This document shows positions 25,418-34,635 of a DNA stretch of 64,000 nucleotides, piece by piece; the stretch's first letter is position 1; the number at the start of each line of letters is the position of its first letter. Where the stretch lies: contig JAFIGT010000043.1 in the NCBI GenBank assembly GCA_017849585.1, forward strand, positions 88,541 to 152,540, written 5' to 3'. The notes beneath the pieces are model-generated. The model saw only the letters and a program-made list of their open reading frames with translations. It ran no database searches and was not told the DNA's origin. Origin of the DNA: Verrucomicrobium sp. (lineage in GTDB: Bacteria; Verrucomicrobiota; Verrucomicrobiia; Methylacidiphilales; UBA1321). Both the position numbers and the translations under genes were made by a program.

Positions 25418-28090
25418 TTAGTTCCTGTCTGGCTGAAGGGTGACGTTGAAACGACAGAATTCATTCTCCTGACTTTCCACGCGTATTTCCCCTTGATGAT
25501 TTTTAACGATGCGATGGCAAATACTCAATCCCAGTCCAACTCCCTCGCCTACCCGCTTGGTGGTGTAGAAGGCGTCGAAAATCTTGGTCAAGTCCTGAGC
25601 CTTGATTCCCTTTCCGTTGTCCCAACATGTAAGACAGATGTGGCCATTTTGCAATACCGCACCCACTTCAATCCGTTTCTCGGGCGCGGATTTCTCCCGC
25701 AGGCTGTCGGACGCATTCTGTAAGAGATTGATCAGCAAATGCAGCAACTGATTACGATTTCCACGCGCCGAGAGTCCCGGCTCCACCTGAATATCCAAGG
25801 CGATTCCCATGGAATCGATCTGCACAAACCGCGCTGCCGTTTCAATGATATCCTTCACATCCACCCGGCTAAAGTCGCTGCTGTCCGGGTGGGTAAAGGA
25901 ACGCAGGCTGCCCACAATATTGGCCACCCGTCCAATGCCATCCATCAGATCCTGCAAGGGCTTTTCGATGGCCTCCCGATTCTCGATCGCGGCATTGGCC
26001 AGCCGCTTACGGATGAGATGGGCGGCGGTATTGGCGAAATTGAGCGGGTTGTTGATCTCGTGCATCAATCCGGCACTCAATTGGCCCAGCGAAGCCATCT
26101 TGGCCTGATGCACCAGATGCGTCTCGGTTTGCTTGATCTGCTCCAGCGCCTCCTCCAGTTCCTTCGACTTGGCCGAAAGGCGATTTTGTAATTGATACCA
26201 CAGGACCAGATTGCGACACCGCACGGCGAGTTCGCTGCTGGCAAAGGGCTTGGTTAGGAAGTCGGTCGCTCCTGCTTCCAGCGCCTGCATCTTGGAATCC
26301 TCATCCGTGCGTGCTGTCAAAATCACGATAGGCACGGATGAGGTGCCCGGCGTCTCACGTAAAAGCCGGGTCAGCGTGATGCCATCAATGCCCGGCATCA
26401 TCAAATCTAGCAGGATTAGCGTGAAGTCCCGGGAGCGGGCCAGCTCCAGCGCTTCACTCCCGTTGCGAGCTTCGCAAACCGCGTATAATTCCTTCAGCTG
26501 CGCGGTGAGGAAACGGCGCATTTCCGGCTCATCGTCCGCCACCAATACCAGAGGCTTGTTGCGACCATCCTCCACGGGGGAAGTCGTGGTCGCGTTACCC
26601 GCCCAAACGTGGGAGGGGAAGAATTCCGCTCGACGATAAAGACCTTCCAGCCATTCCGAGTCAACTGCCACTTCATTCTTTACCACCAGCGGTTCAGTCG
26701 CCATCCCTTGCTCATCTTCCTTCGTATTCACTTCCACACGGATGACCGTGCCCTTGTCGACTTCGCTTTTCACGTCAACGGAACCGCCATGCGCCACAGC
26801 TAGTTCCTTGACCAAGGCCAGGCCAATGCCAACGCCTTGAAAGCGGCGCGTCGAGGTGGCTTCGCCCTGCCAGAAGCGGTCGAAGATCCGCGACAAATCG
26901 CCCGCGGCGATTCCCTTGCCGGTATCGGAAACCACGAGAACCAATCGATCCCCCTCCATCTGCGCCTCCAGTTGCACCGTGCCAGACTCGGGAGTGAACT
27001 TAAAAGAATTGAACAGGAGATTAAGGATGATCTTCTCGACCTTGTCGCGATCAATGTGGACCCGGCAATCCGTCGGAATATTCAATTTGCAACCGAACTG
27101 CAGCTTGCGCTGCTGTGACATGGGCGTAACCGATTTGGCAATGCCTTCGAGAAACGGAACCAGCTCAACCTGCTGGCGATGCACCCGGATTGTTCCGGAA
27201 TCGAGTCGCACCAGATCGAGCAAATCGTTGATGAGGCGTAGGAGCCGCATCGCGTTGTTGTACATGATGTCGAGCATCTCCACGTGATCTGATGCCGATT
27301 CGCGTGTACCGGGGTGGCGCAGCCGTTCCAGCGGCCCGATCAGAAGGGTCAACGGCGTCCGCAGTTCGTGGCTGACATTGGCGAAAAATGCCGACTTCGC
27401 GCGGTCCAACTCCACCAGTTTCGCATTGGTTTCCTCCAGTTCACGACGACTCCGGTCCACCTCGGAACGCAGAGCGTATTCGCGAAACCGCAGGGTGTTC
27501 AGGAAGTAGCTACCCGTCACGACGATAATGCCGGTGAGTACGATGAAATAGTAATTATTGAAGTAATCAGAGGTGGTACCGCCTCCATGCGCCACGCAGG
27601 CGAGCGTGTACATGAGCAAAGTTAAACCGGTGGCAATCAAGCTCTCCAGAAAATCAACCTGCGCCACCCACGATACCGCGATCAAAACGAGATTCAGCCC
27701 CGCGTAATACGGGGATAAGGCCCCATCAGCATAATAGATCATCAGACTGATGAAGAGCGACGGCAATACGAACCAGCCCATGCCCAGAACACGAAAGTGT
27801 TTCGTCCCAAAAGGAGTCTCCAGCAACCGCCACAATAGCAGCGCCAGCAGGGAACAAATCAAACGCAGGACCAGAAAGAAACCGCTGAATTGGGGATAGA
27901 CAAGGTAATCGAGCGAGACGCCAACAGGCATCAGCACAATAACCAACATGCACGCGATCTTGGAGCTCGAGATACGGACGGAGCGGTTATATTCAAAGAA
28001 AGCCGCCTTCAGCGCCGCTTGCGCCGCGTTCTCTCCCGGATCAGCTGGTGGCTGGTTTCGGTTTCTCGAAAATACTCTGGTGGGAATCAT
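25418..28090 (-). CDS. Membrane hybrid sensor histidine kinase with two kinase modules
   Basis: An 890-residue protein. Residues about 40-200 hold six hydrophobic segments. A coiled coil follows, then HisKA-1 (FFANVSHELRTPLTLL), HATPase-1 (GTGKGIAAGDLSRIFDRFW-like block), a receiver (phospho-Asp in LILLDLMMPGIDG, about residues 515-635), HisKA-2 (SAGLMHEINNPLNFAN) and HATPase-2 (WDNGKGIKAQDLTKIFDAFY). Both kinase modules keep their His. The small membrane domain with little periplasmic sequence suggests a hydrophobic ligand. It overlaps the methyltransferase gene by 4 bp (ATGA), implying coupling. A PhcS-like role in sensing a lipid-derived signal is inferred from the operon layout. Confidence 0.9.
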   Translation of the reverse strand: MIPTRVFSRNRNQPPADPGENAAQAALKAAFFEYNRSVRISSSKIACMLVIVLMPVGVSLDYLVYPQFSGFFLVLRLICSLLALLLWRLLETPFGTKHFRVLGMGWFVLPSLFISLMIYYADGALSPYYAGLNLVLIAVSWVAQVDFLESLIATGLTLLMYTLACVAHGGGTTSDYFNNYYFIVLTGIIVVTGSYFLNTLRFREYALRSEVDRSRRELEETNAKLVELDRAKSAFFANVSHELRTPLTLLIGPLERLRHPGTRESASDHVEMLDIMYNNAMRLLRLINDLLDLVRLDSGTIRVHRQQVELVPFLEGIAKSVTPMSQQRKLQFGCKLNIPTDCRVHIDRDKVEKIILNLLFNSFKFTPESGTVQLEAQMEGDRLVLVVSDTGKGIAAGDLSRIFDRFWQGEATSTRRFQGVGIGLALVKELAVAHGGSVDVKSEVDKGTVIRVEVNTKEDEQGMATEPLVVKNEVAVDSEWLEGLYRRAEFFPSHVWAGNATTTSPVEDGRNKPLVLVADDEPEMRRFLTAQLKELYAVCEARNGSEALELARSRDFTLILLDLMMPGIDGITLTRLLRETPGTSSVPIVILTARTDEDSKMQALEAGATDFLTKPFASSELAVRCRNLVLWYQLQNRLSAKSKELEEALEQIKQTETHLVHQAKMASLGQLSAGLMHEINNPLNFANTAAHLIRKRLANAAIENREAIEKPLQDLMDGIGRVANIVGSLRSFTHPDSSDFSRVDVKDIIETAARFVQIDSMGIALDIQVEPGLSARGNRNQLLHLLINLLQNASDSLREKSAPEKRIEVGAVLQNGHICLTCWDNGKGIKAQDLTKIFDAFYTTKRVGEGVGLGLSICHRIVKNHQGEIRVESQENEFCRFNVTLQPDRN

Positions 28091-29514
28091 TGCGGCTTGT
28101 TGATCTCAAGGAAGATATTATAGCCCGTCGCATCGGCCAGCACCCGGCAATTTTCCGCCGGAGCGTCCGCCGGGGATAGTGCCTTGAGCTGATCAGCCGT
28201 GCGGTAGATCAAATGCCAGTCCATCAAGTATTCCATCATGCCGCGCGACGGATTGGAAGCTTCCACGTTGGTCGCCACCAGCAGTCCGCCCGGTGCCAGC
28301 ATCTCATAGAAAATTTCCAGCAACCGGCGGCAGATGCGGTCGGAAAGATAATCAAACAACCCGGCGCAATAGACCACGTCGTAGCGCGCGCCACTGTCCA
28401 CTTCGCCAATCCGGGCGCCTTCCTTGAGAATCTGATGCACGGACCGTTTGATCATGTGCAACCGCGTCGAGCGGCGATGTTTCATCTTGATGTCGGCAAG
28501 AATCTTCCCGGTCTGGTCGAGAGTCTCGTCATTGAAATCGAGCAGGGCCAGTTCCGCGCGTTCGCAAAGATCGTCGTAGGCAAAGAAATTCTGGACCTCC
28601 TTCGCCGGACCACACCCCAGATTGAACACGCGCGTGTTCAGTCCGTTCTTGGCGCGACGCCGGGTCTCCTTGCTTAACATCTCGGTGAGGTACTTCACGC
28701 GATTGCGATGCGCCTCGGCCGGTGCCACCGCCACGAAATGGTTGTTCAACATCTTCGCGAAAAGGGAAGAACCCTCGATCGGATCGCGCAGAATCATGTT
28801 CACCATCTCGTAATCGCCGGCATAGCCGAGTGGCTTCTGGAAGGTGCGGTGCAAAAAGGGCGAGCAGAGCACGAGTGGATGTAACTGCCGGCGGGCATAC
28901 GCACGATGCACCGCGACCACCTCGTCCTTCACCGCTCCTGCAATCGCTTCGAAACGCTCGAATAGCTTTTGCGTCACCGGCAGAATCAGCGTGTTGAGCT
29001 TCTCGATGATGGTCAGCTCGATCTTCGTCCGCTCGGGCGGTGGACTGGAACGCACCGTCAACTCCACCTGTTCCAGCCAGCGGCGCATATCGGAAAGCAG
29101 TGTTTGCATGTCGGAGACCACCACCTTCAACTCCGGGGTGATTTGCTCCACCTTGCCCCATTCGTTGAGGAGGCGATCGAAATCACCGGCCAGCCGGTCC
29201 ATCTGCATCACCGGCGAGAGAATATCGAGATCGAGCCAGCTCTCTTCGTCCAGCGTCGCTTCGCACACGAGCACGATGCCGGTATTGACCATGTGATTGA
29301 CGATGCCGCGGCCGGAGTACAAAATTTTACCACTGACGATGATGCGGAAATTGGAGAGCACCTCGGACAATTGTAGGATGCTGTAAGGATTGTAGACTTC
29401 GAAGCTCGCAGTGTAACGGGTCATGCGCAACAAAGTGGCCCGTACGGGAACAGCCTGACTGTTATCACACACTACGATGCTGTCATTATCGGTCTCGGTC
29501 AGAACGGTCGTCAT
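28087..29514 (-). CDS. SAM-dependent methyltransferase with PilZ-like N-terminal domain (PhcB-like)
   Basis: A 475-residue protein from the ATG at 29514; an ATG at 29571 would add 19 residues. The N-terminal 100 residues (RATLLRMTRYTASFEVYN, LYSGRGIVNHMVNTGIVLV) resemble a PilZ-like barrel without a visible c-di-GMP RxxxR motif. A helical middle follows. A class I methyltransferase domain starts about residue 290 (RVFNLGCGPAKEVQNFF, acidic ALLDFNDE, and YDVVYCAGLFDYL). From memory such proteins are annotated as biosynthesis proteins for 3-hydroxypalmitate methyl ester, the Ralstonia PhcB signal. It is first in the operon with the kinase. The product is not proven. Confidence 0.82.
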   Translation of the reverse strand: MTTVLTETDNDSIVVCDNSQAVPVRATLLRMTRYTASFEVYNPYSILQLSEVLSNFRIIVSGKILYSGRGIVNHMVNTGIVLVCEATLDEESWLDLDILSPVMQMDRLAGDFDRLLNEWGKVEQITPELKVVVSDMQTLLSDMRRWLEQVELTVRSSPPPERTKIELTIIEKLNTLILPVTQKLFERFEAIAGAVKDEVVAVHRAYARRQLHPLVLCSPFLHRTFQKPLGYAGDYEMVNMILRDPIEGSSLFAKMLNNHFVAVAPAEAHRNRVKYLTEMLSKETRRRAKNGLNTRVFNLGCGPAKEVQNFFAYDDLCERAELALLDFNDETLDQTGKILADIKMKHRRSTRLHMIKRSVHQILKEGARIGEVDSGARYDVVYCAGLFDYLSDRICRRLLEIFYEMLAPGGLLVATNVEASNPSRGMMEYLMDWHLIYRTADQLKALSPADAPAENCRVLADATGYNIFLEINKPQ

Positions 29515-29610
29515 AGTATTCGATTCGCTTTTGAAGCCGCCAGGTCTTCGAGTGAATGCCATTACACCCATTTACGTCGTGGAATATTCTTCCCCGGCGA
29601 CATATGCGGT

Positions 29611-29639
29611 ATTCTTAACAGTTCCCGCCAATGTTGCAA
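29611..29639 (-). promoter_or_regulatory. Possible sigma-70 promoter of the methyltransferase-kinase operon
   Basis: On the minus strand TTGCAA (29634-29639) and TAAGAA or AAGAAT (29611-29617) are separated by 16-17 bp, about 100 bp before the methyltransferase start. The remaining part of the gap to 29783 is AT-rich with no gene. Confidence 0.3.
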
Positions 29640-29783
29640 CCATGAGATAACAGTGGGCATCATTTCGAGCAACTATGTACCACACGGCATCTTGCGCATG
29701 CTATTGATCTTATACGGAAGACATGCCCAGCTTATCACTTCAACAAAGAAACACTGGAAGTAGAGGATTTTGAAAGTACAGCG

Positions 29784-30404
29784 TTACGGATTCCGGTGTG
29801 GTTTCCACAAATCCGGGTCATCCTGAGGCGTTGCGTAGTTCTTTTGCTGCATACCGGAGCCATCCAGACGAATGGCGCAGGCATTGCCGTTGTGATTATA
29901 TTTCAACGTGATCACTCCGGGAGCAACCTCGCTGAGCCGAAAATTCGGCGCGTCTGCCAGCAGGATCGCATTGGTCTCAATATTTACCGACCGATAATCG
30001 CCGAGATAATTATTGAACCCGTAACTGATCACACCGTTATAAGGTGATTTGTCAGACGGACAAAGATAAGCCGCCCCCATCGCGCCCGGCCAGCTTGATG
30101 TCAATGCCCCGCCCAGATAGGGAAAAATCCGTCGATGCCATTGCTGGTCGAGTGGCAAACCGCTTGTCGTTTCATAAGGCAGCTTTCCCTCGTTTTCCAT
30201 TTGGAACGAAAGAAAGGCCGAGTGCAATTGCCGCAGATTCGAAAGGCATTTCACCTGTTTCGTTCGCGCCACAGTCCGATGCAACGCGGGCCAGGACAAG
30301 GAAACCAGAATCAGGAGAATGGAAACCACCACCAGTAGCTCTATGAGCGTAAATCCCCGGCAGGTGGATGAATCGCTCTCCCAGTGAATCATAAGTCGAG
30401 GCAT
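29784..30404 (-). CDS. Type II secretion pseudopilin-like protein (H-X9-DG type)
   Basis: A 206-residue protein with a prepilin leader and methylation motif (CRGFTLIELLVVVSILLI) and a long N-terminal helix. Near the C-terminus YNHNGNACAIRLDGSG resembles the H-X9-DG motif common in Planctomycetes and Verrucomicrobia pseudopilin-like proteins. These are exported and are thought to be surface or periplasmic. Specific function is unknown. ATG at 30404 is preferred to one at 30416. A paralogue is at 33914-34621. Confidence 0.85.
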   Translation of the reverse strand: MPRLMIHWESDSSTCRGFTLIELLVVVSILLILVSLSWPALHRTVARTKQVKCLSNLRQLHSAFLSFQMENEGKLPYETTSGLPLDQQWHRRIFPYLGGALTSSWPGAMGAAYLCPSDKSPYNGVISYGFNNYLGDYRSVNIETNAILLADAPNFRLSEVAPGVITLKYNHNGNACAIRLDGSGMQQKNYATPQDDPDLWKPHRNP

Positions 30405-30439
30405 GGAACCTCCCAAGCCGTTGCTGCGGCAGAATTCGA

Positions 30440-31312
30440 TTACAATGACTGGCAGCGCGGACGGAGCTTCAACAGCACAAAGCAGGCCAACCCAAAAACC
30501 GCCAGCAGCGCCGCTGAAGGCTCCGGAACCGCGTCCATCCGGATGGCGTCAATTTCGGTAGAAGTGAGCACCTCGCTGTAGATGCGAACATCATCATACA
30601 AAGCCGACATGGTGCGATCCGAAGCCGATGCCGTCGTATTACCGATCTGCAACGAGCCAGCACCGGTATCCACCGCGCCACTGGTAATCGAAGCCGTGCC
30701 TAGGGTGAGCAAACTCCCGCTCGCCGCACCTGAATAAAAAGTCGTATTGCCCCCACTGAGCGACCCATCATAAGACACCGACAGAAAGACCCAGGAGTGA
30801 TCCGAAGTCACCGAGGTGCTCGGCGCTCCCACCGCAGATCCCGTGACTCCATCCACCATGAGGGTCGGTGCAAAGCTATAGCCCGACACATTTTGAAGAT
30901 TGAAATCAAACCCTTTGTAAGGAATGACGCTCAAGGTGGAAAGCAGTCGATCTCCCGAAGCTGGTAGTGATTGCAAATTCACCCACAAGGTGATGGTAAA
31001 TTTCGTCAGCCCATCCAGCTTGGTACCCGCGACAGACCCTGTGCTGACAAAATTGGCATCCGTGGTGTTATCCACAATACTTACGGCGGAACCAGTGCCG
31101 CTCGGCGTGGAGTTGGTCCAAGTGGCCGTCCCGCTCATCGTGGCATTCAGCGCCGCGCCGGAACCGCTATCGGCAACCAACGTGCCTGTACCTTCGTTCA
31201 TCTTGTACCAAACCAAGGGAGTCTGCGCCGATGCCACACTCACGCAAGCCATACCCAGCAACCCGAGAACCCCTGTTCTTGCCCATGCACGCCATTTGAT
31301 TGATTTTTTCAT
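30440..31312 (-). CDS. LamG-like secreted protein with PEP-CTERM anchor
   Basis: A 290-residue protein with a signal peptide (TGVLGLLGMACVSVASA). It has a concanavalin A/LamG-type jelly-roll domain (blocks LVWYKMNEGTGT, FTITLWVNLQSLP, SWVFLSVSYDGS, ALYDDVRIYSEVLT) and a PEP-CTERM sorting tail (VPEPSAALLAVFGLACFVLL then RPR). The domain usually binds carbohydrate. The tail directs exosortase-dependent surface sorting. ATG at 31312 is chosen because the signal peptide begins there. Confidence 0.85.
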   Translation of the reverse strand: MKKSIKWRAWARTGVLGLLGMACVSVASAQTPLVWYKMNEGTGTLVADSGSGAALNATMSGTATWTNSTPSGTGSAVSIVDNTTDANFVSTGSVAGTKLDGLTKFTITLWVNLQSLPASGDRLLSTLSVIPYKGFDFNLQNVSGYSFAPTLMVDGVTGSAVGAPSTSVTSDHSWVFLSVSYDGSLSGGNTTFYSGAASGSLLTLGTASITSGAVDTGAGSLQIGNTTASASDRTMSALYDDVRIYSEVLTSTEIDAIRMDAVPEPSAALLAVFGLACFVLLKLRPRCQSL

Positions 31313-31474
31313 GTCGCTTTCTTCCTTGGATTTCTTTGGTCCTACGCAGCCGCTCCGTTGCAGCCATCGCCTGATTAGAACCTTAAGCCATTCCCTCGGG
31401 AATGACCACGGAGGAAGGTTATCAAAATTATTCAATAAGTTATGAATAGTGCTCGATACGTATCGATCCCGAAT

Positions 31475-32827
31475 TCATTCCACGATGGCGCCCTGTCGGC
31501 GCAAAGCGGCACGCAAGCGATCCACACTCAGCTCCATCGGATTCAAGCCACTCTCGATGCAAAGCGCCGCAGCCGTTCCGGCAGCTTCACCCGTCGCCAT
31601 GGCCGCGCTCAATACCCGCACCGCCGAAAGCGCTTCATGTGAGGCAGACACACAGCGGCCCGCCGCGAGCAGATTGTCCGCATCGCGCGCCACGAGGGCG
31701 CGGTAGGGAATCGTATAGTAGCCGCCCTTAGGCAAGGAACCTTCCTCACATTGCGACGTCCCGCCATCGGGGCTATGGATGTCAACCGGGTAACTGTTGC
31801 AGGCGATGGCATCTTCGAACTGCGTCAGGGCCAGCAGATCCTGACGCTGCAACTCGTAATACCCGGCAATGCGTCGTGTTTCGCGCACGCCGATGCGATG
31901 ACCTATCTGCGAAAGATAGCACCGTTCAAATCCGGCAATGTGAGGGCGCAGAAATTCCTCGACGAATTCCTCCACTTGATAACGCCCTTCCTTCTCCGCA
32001 TGGGAGAGCAGGCGGTTGTCGGTCCCCTTGTCGACGATGATGCGCGTGACATTGAATGCGTAATGTCCCGGCTTTCCGGGCAGCGCGAAGGGATAGGTGA
32101 TGGCTGAGCGTGGATTGCGCCAAGCCCGTTGCAATCTCAACTCTTCCCACCGCTTCACAATCTCACCCCATGCGGGCATGCGGTCACCCTCCACGCCACC
32201 GAGCGTAAAAGTGAGCGTCATCGGCTGCGTTTTCTGGTCGCGATGCCGTCCCATTGGGGTCGGCAATCCCGCCAGCGCTGCTACCTGCGCGTCGCCGGAA
32301 CAATCGATCATCACACGGGCGTGCACTCGCAGCGATGTTTCCTTGTTATGAAACACAGCAGACCGCAATTCCCGGCCTTCCCGCTCAACGGCAAGAAGCG
32401 GAGAATAAGTCAGCAACTCAGCTCCAGCTCCATCCAGCAGACGCGTCAATTCGAGTTGCAGCAACTCGCAATCAATTGGCAGCCAGTCTCTTTGAGCCGG
32501 ATCAACCTCGCATCCACCACGTTGACGCAGTCCATTGACAATCTCCAGCGGAATGCCGCCCACGATCAACCTCTCGTCCTGCGCCGCGCGAAAAGAACTC
32601 AGCGGCAATCCAATCGTAGCATTGCCGCCGATGTAAGGAAGCGACTCCACAAGTAACGTCTTTGCCCCCAATCGCGCCGCCGCCACCGCCGCACACACCC
32701 CCGATAAACCCGCACCCACCACTAGGACATCATAGCCGCCGGCCTCTTCGACAGGCAGTTGAATCGAGTCGCCCGACGTTCGGGTTTTGTTCAGCACAGT
32801 GCAGGGAGATGGTTCCGGTAAAGTCAT
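31475..32827 (-). CDS. FAD-dependent oxidoreductase (FAD_oxidored family)
   Basis: A 450-residue flavoprotein. The N-terminal dinucleotide site is VLVVGAGLSGVCAAVAAARL. Further blocks are YIGGNATIGLPLSSF and, near the C-terminus, LLAAGRCVSASHEALSAVR, typical of FAD oxidoreductases frequent in carbohydrate loci of Verrucomicrobia and Planctomycetes. The substrate is unknown. It is divergent from the AraC regulator, which may control it. The 213-bp gap between them holds a GTGATCAC palindrome near 32850 but no gene. Confidence 0.85.
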   Translation of the reverse strand: MTLPEPSPCTVLNKTRTSGDSIQLPVEEAGGYDVLVVGAGLSGVCAAVAAARLGAKTLLVESLPYIGGNATIGLPLSSFRAAQDERLIVGGIPLEIVNGLRQRGGCEVDPAQRDWLPIDCELLQLELTRLLDGAGAELLTYSPLLAVEREGRELRSAVFHNKETSLRVHARVMIDCSGDAQVAALAGLPTPMGRHRDQKTQPMTLTFTLGGVEGDRMPAWGEIVKRWEELRLQRAWRNPRSAITYPFALPGKPGHYAFNVTRIIVDKGTDNRLLSHAEKEGRYQVEEFVEEFLRPHIAGFERCYLSQIGHRIGVRETRRIAGYYELQRQDLLALTQFEDAIACNSYPVDIHSPDGGTSQCEEGSLPKGGYYTIPYRALVARDADNLLAAGRCVSASHEALSAVRVLSAAMATGEAAGTAAALCIESGLNPMELSVDRLRAALRRQGAIVE

Positions 32828-33040
32828 AATCGTGGCGCGCCGGGAAAGTGATCACGGCACGGTAATTATATAAGCCAACTTCCTTTCCACAGCCATGCGA
32901 GAGACTGTTCAGATTTCATCGTTTAGTTATTAATACTGCTCATATCTTGTTTTTTACCTCGCAAAGATCGGCCTTGTTACGCTTTAATTCCCTGCACTCC
33001 CCGTTGTTCCTGCAGCAGCCGAGAGTTACACGATCCGCTC

Positions 33041-33910
33041 ATGGCCAAACGACTCCCCCCCACCGCCGAACCGCTTGGTAATTGGTACGATTTCCGCACG
33101 CAGCTGGCCTGGATTTACGATGGCCCCCTTGGCAAGAAATACCAACAGAACGAATATCTCTCCCACCCGCAAGCCGCGTGGCTCATCCGCAAAGGCAGTG
33201 TCACGCTGACCCTGGGTGGCACCCGGGAACGTTACCGCGAGGGTTACTGGGTTTTTCCGCGTGATAAAAAGGGCTATCAGGAGTTCAGCCCCGATGCCCA
33301 CATCCTCTCCATCCGCTTCGTGGCCGAGTGGCCGACCGGCGAACCTCTCTTCGACCGCTCCAAGTCGTACGCCATTCCGGCCGCCAAGCTGCCGGAATTC
33401 ACCCGCATCAGCGAAATGCTGGAGCAGCACGTGGGCCGGGAATATCCCGGTGTGACCGTTGAGCTTCAGCGCATGTCCGGCTCACCCCGCCGTTTTTTCG
33501 AGATGCAACGCATGCTCTACGACTGGATGCAGGCGTACACCGCCGCCATGGAGAGTCAGGGTTTGACTCCTCACACCATCGCCAAGCTGGACGATCGCGT
33601 TCGCGAGGCCGTCCACATCCTCGAGAAACGCACACTGAACCATCCCCTGCGCGAGCGGGAACTCGCCATTCTCGTCGGCCTGAGCTTGAGCCAGCTCAAT
33701 AAATTGTTCGTTCGCAATCTCGGCAAAACACCCACCGAGTACTGGGAGGAAAAACGGCTCAGTGCCGCCCGGCTCACCCTGCTCTCCTCCGAACGTAGCA
33801 TCAAGTCCATCGCTTACGATCTTGGGTTCAGCTCGCTTCCCCATTTTTCCGCATGGGTGAAAAAGAAACTCGGCCAATCGCCCCGCCATTTTCGCCTGCG
33901 ACGGAGATAA
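33041..33910 (+). CDS. AraC-family transcriptional regulator
   Basis: A 289-residue regulator. The N-terminal half is a cupin-like ligand domain (AWLIRKGSVTLTLGGTR). The C-terminal 100 residues hold two helix-turn-helix motifs (LAILVGLSLSQLNKLFV and SIKSIAYDLGFSSLPHFSAW) ending in the family signature before PRHFR. It is transcribed away from the FAD oxidoreductase and converges on a pseudopilin gene. A sugar or sugar acid effector is likely for the family but not identified. Confidence 0.92.
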   Translation: MAKRLPPTAEPLGNWYDFRTQLAWIYDGPLGKKYQQNEYLSHPQAAWLIRKGSVTLTLGGTRERYREGYWVFPRDKKGYQEFSPDAHILSIRFVAEWPTGEPLFDRSKSYAIPAAKLPEFTRISEMLEQHVGREYPGVTVELQRMSGSPRRFFEMQRMLYDWMQAYTAAMESQGLTPHTIAKLDDRVREAVHILEKRTLNHPLRERELAILVGLSLSQLNKLFVRNLGKTPTEYWEEKRLSAARLTLLSSERSIKSIAYDLGFSSLPHFSAWVKKKLGQSPRHFRLRRR

Positions 33911-33913
33911 TCG

Positions 33914-34621
33914 CTATTGCCCGCTCCAAAACGGATCCGTACTCAACGTCGGGATCTCGGCATATTTCATATATTGAACATGCCCGTCGTAGAAGAGAAC
34001 ATTGAGCCCCTCGTCATGCGGGATTAACCCGAAGTACAGCGCGAAGCCGGATCGCGTTCCCAGCACGAAACTCGCTTCCACCACCATGGCCGTGGTGGCG
34101 GGGCTTGTGACCGTGCCAAGCGATACCGGCTTCGCCCACACATCCGCCCAGAGGGGACTGCCAATGCCGGAATTCAATCCATATGACATCCGGTTGGCAT
34201 TGATCTGTACGCCAGGCGGGCATTTCGGAGTGCCCCAAATTTCCGGGCACCGAAAGATATTCTTCTGACGGCTGACATTACTCCCCTTGCGCACACAGGG
34301 GTCGTTGGCGTTAAATACGTAGCTGCTGGCGGAGTAGCCGCAATAGGTCCAGATGGCGTAATTCCATAGGCCGGTATCAGTGGCACTCGGGTAATTCCGA
34401 TCCACCGCTGGCAACTGATTATTGTGATCGACCGCATACAAAAAAAGGCCGCTTCCAATCTGGCGCTCGTTGCTCATGCATGTCGAACGCCGGGCCGAAG
34501 CCATGGCTTTTTTGAAAACGGGTAACGCCAAGGCCGCCAGCACCGCGATAATCGCCACGACCGTCAACAGCTCAATGAGCGTGAAGGCCCGACGAACCCC
34601 GGAGGAAGCTTTCGCAATCAT
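33914..34621 (-). CDS. Type II secretion pseudopilin-like protein (H-X9-DG type)
   Basis: A 235-residue protein with prepilin motif RRAFTLIELLTVVAIIAVL and the C-terminal H-X9-DG-like segment IPHDEGLNVLFYDGHVQYM. Family DUF1559-like in layout. It lies 14 bp downstream of the glycosidase gene on the same strand and is probably co-transcribed with it. Confidence 0.87.
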   Translation of the reverse strand: MIAKASSGVRRAFTLIELLTVVAIIAVLAALALPVFKKAMASARRSTCMSNERQIGSGLFLYAVDHNNQLPAVDRNYPSATDTGLWNYAIWTYCGYSASSYVFNANDPCVRKGSNVSRQKNIFRCPEIWGTPKCPPGVQINANRMSYGLNSGIGSPLWADVWAKPVSLGTVTSPATTAMVVEASFVLGTRSGFALYFGLIPHDEGLNVLFYDGHVQYMKYAEIPTLSTDPFWSGQ

Positions 34622-34635
34622 GATTTATTATCGGT

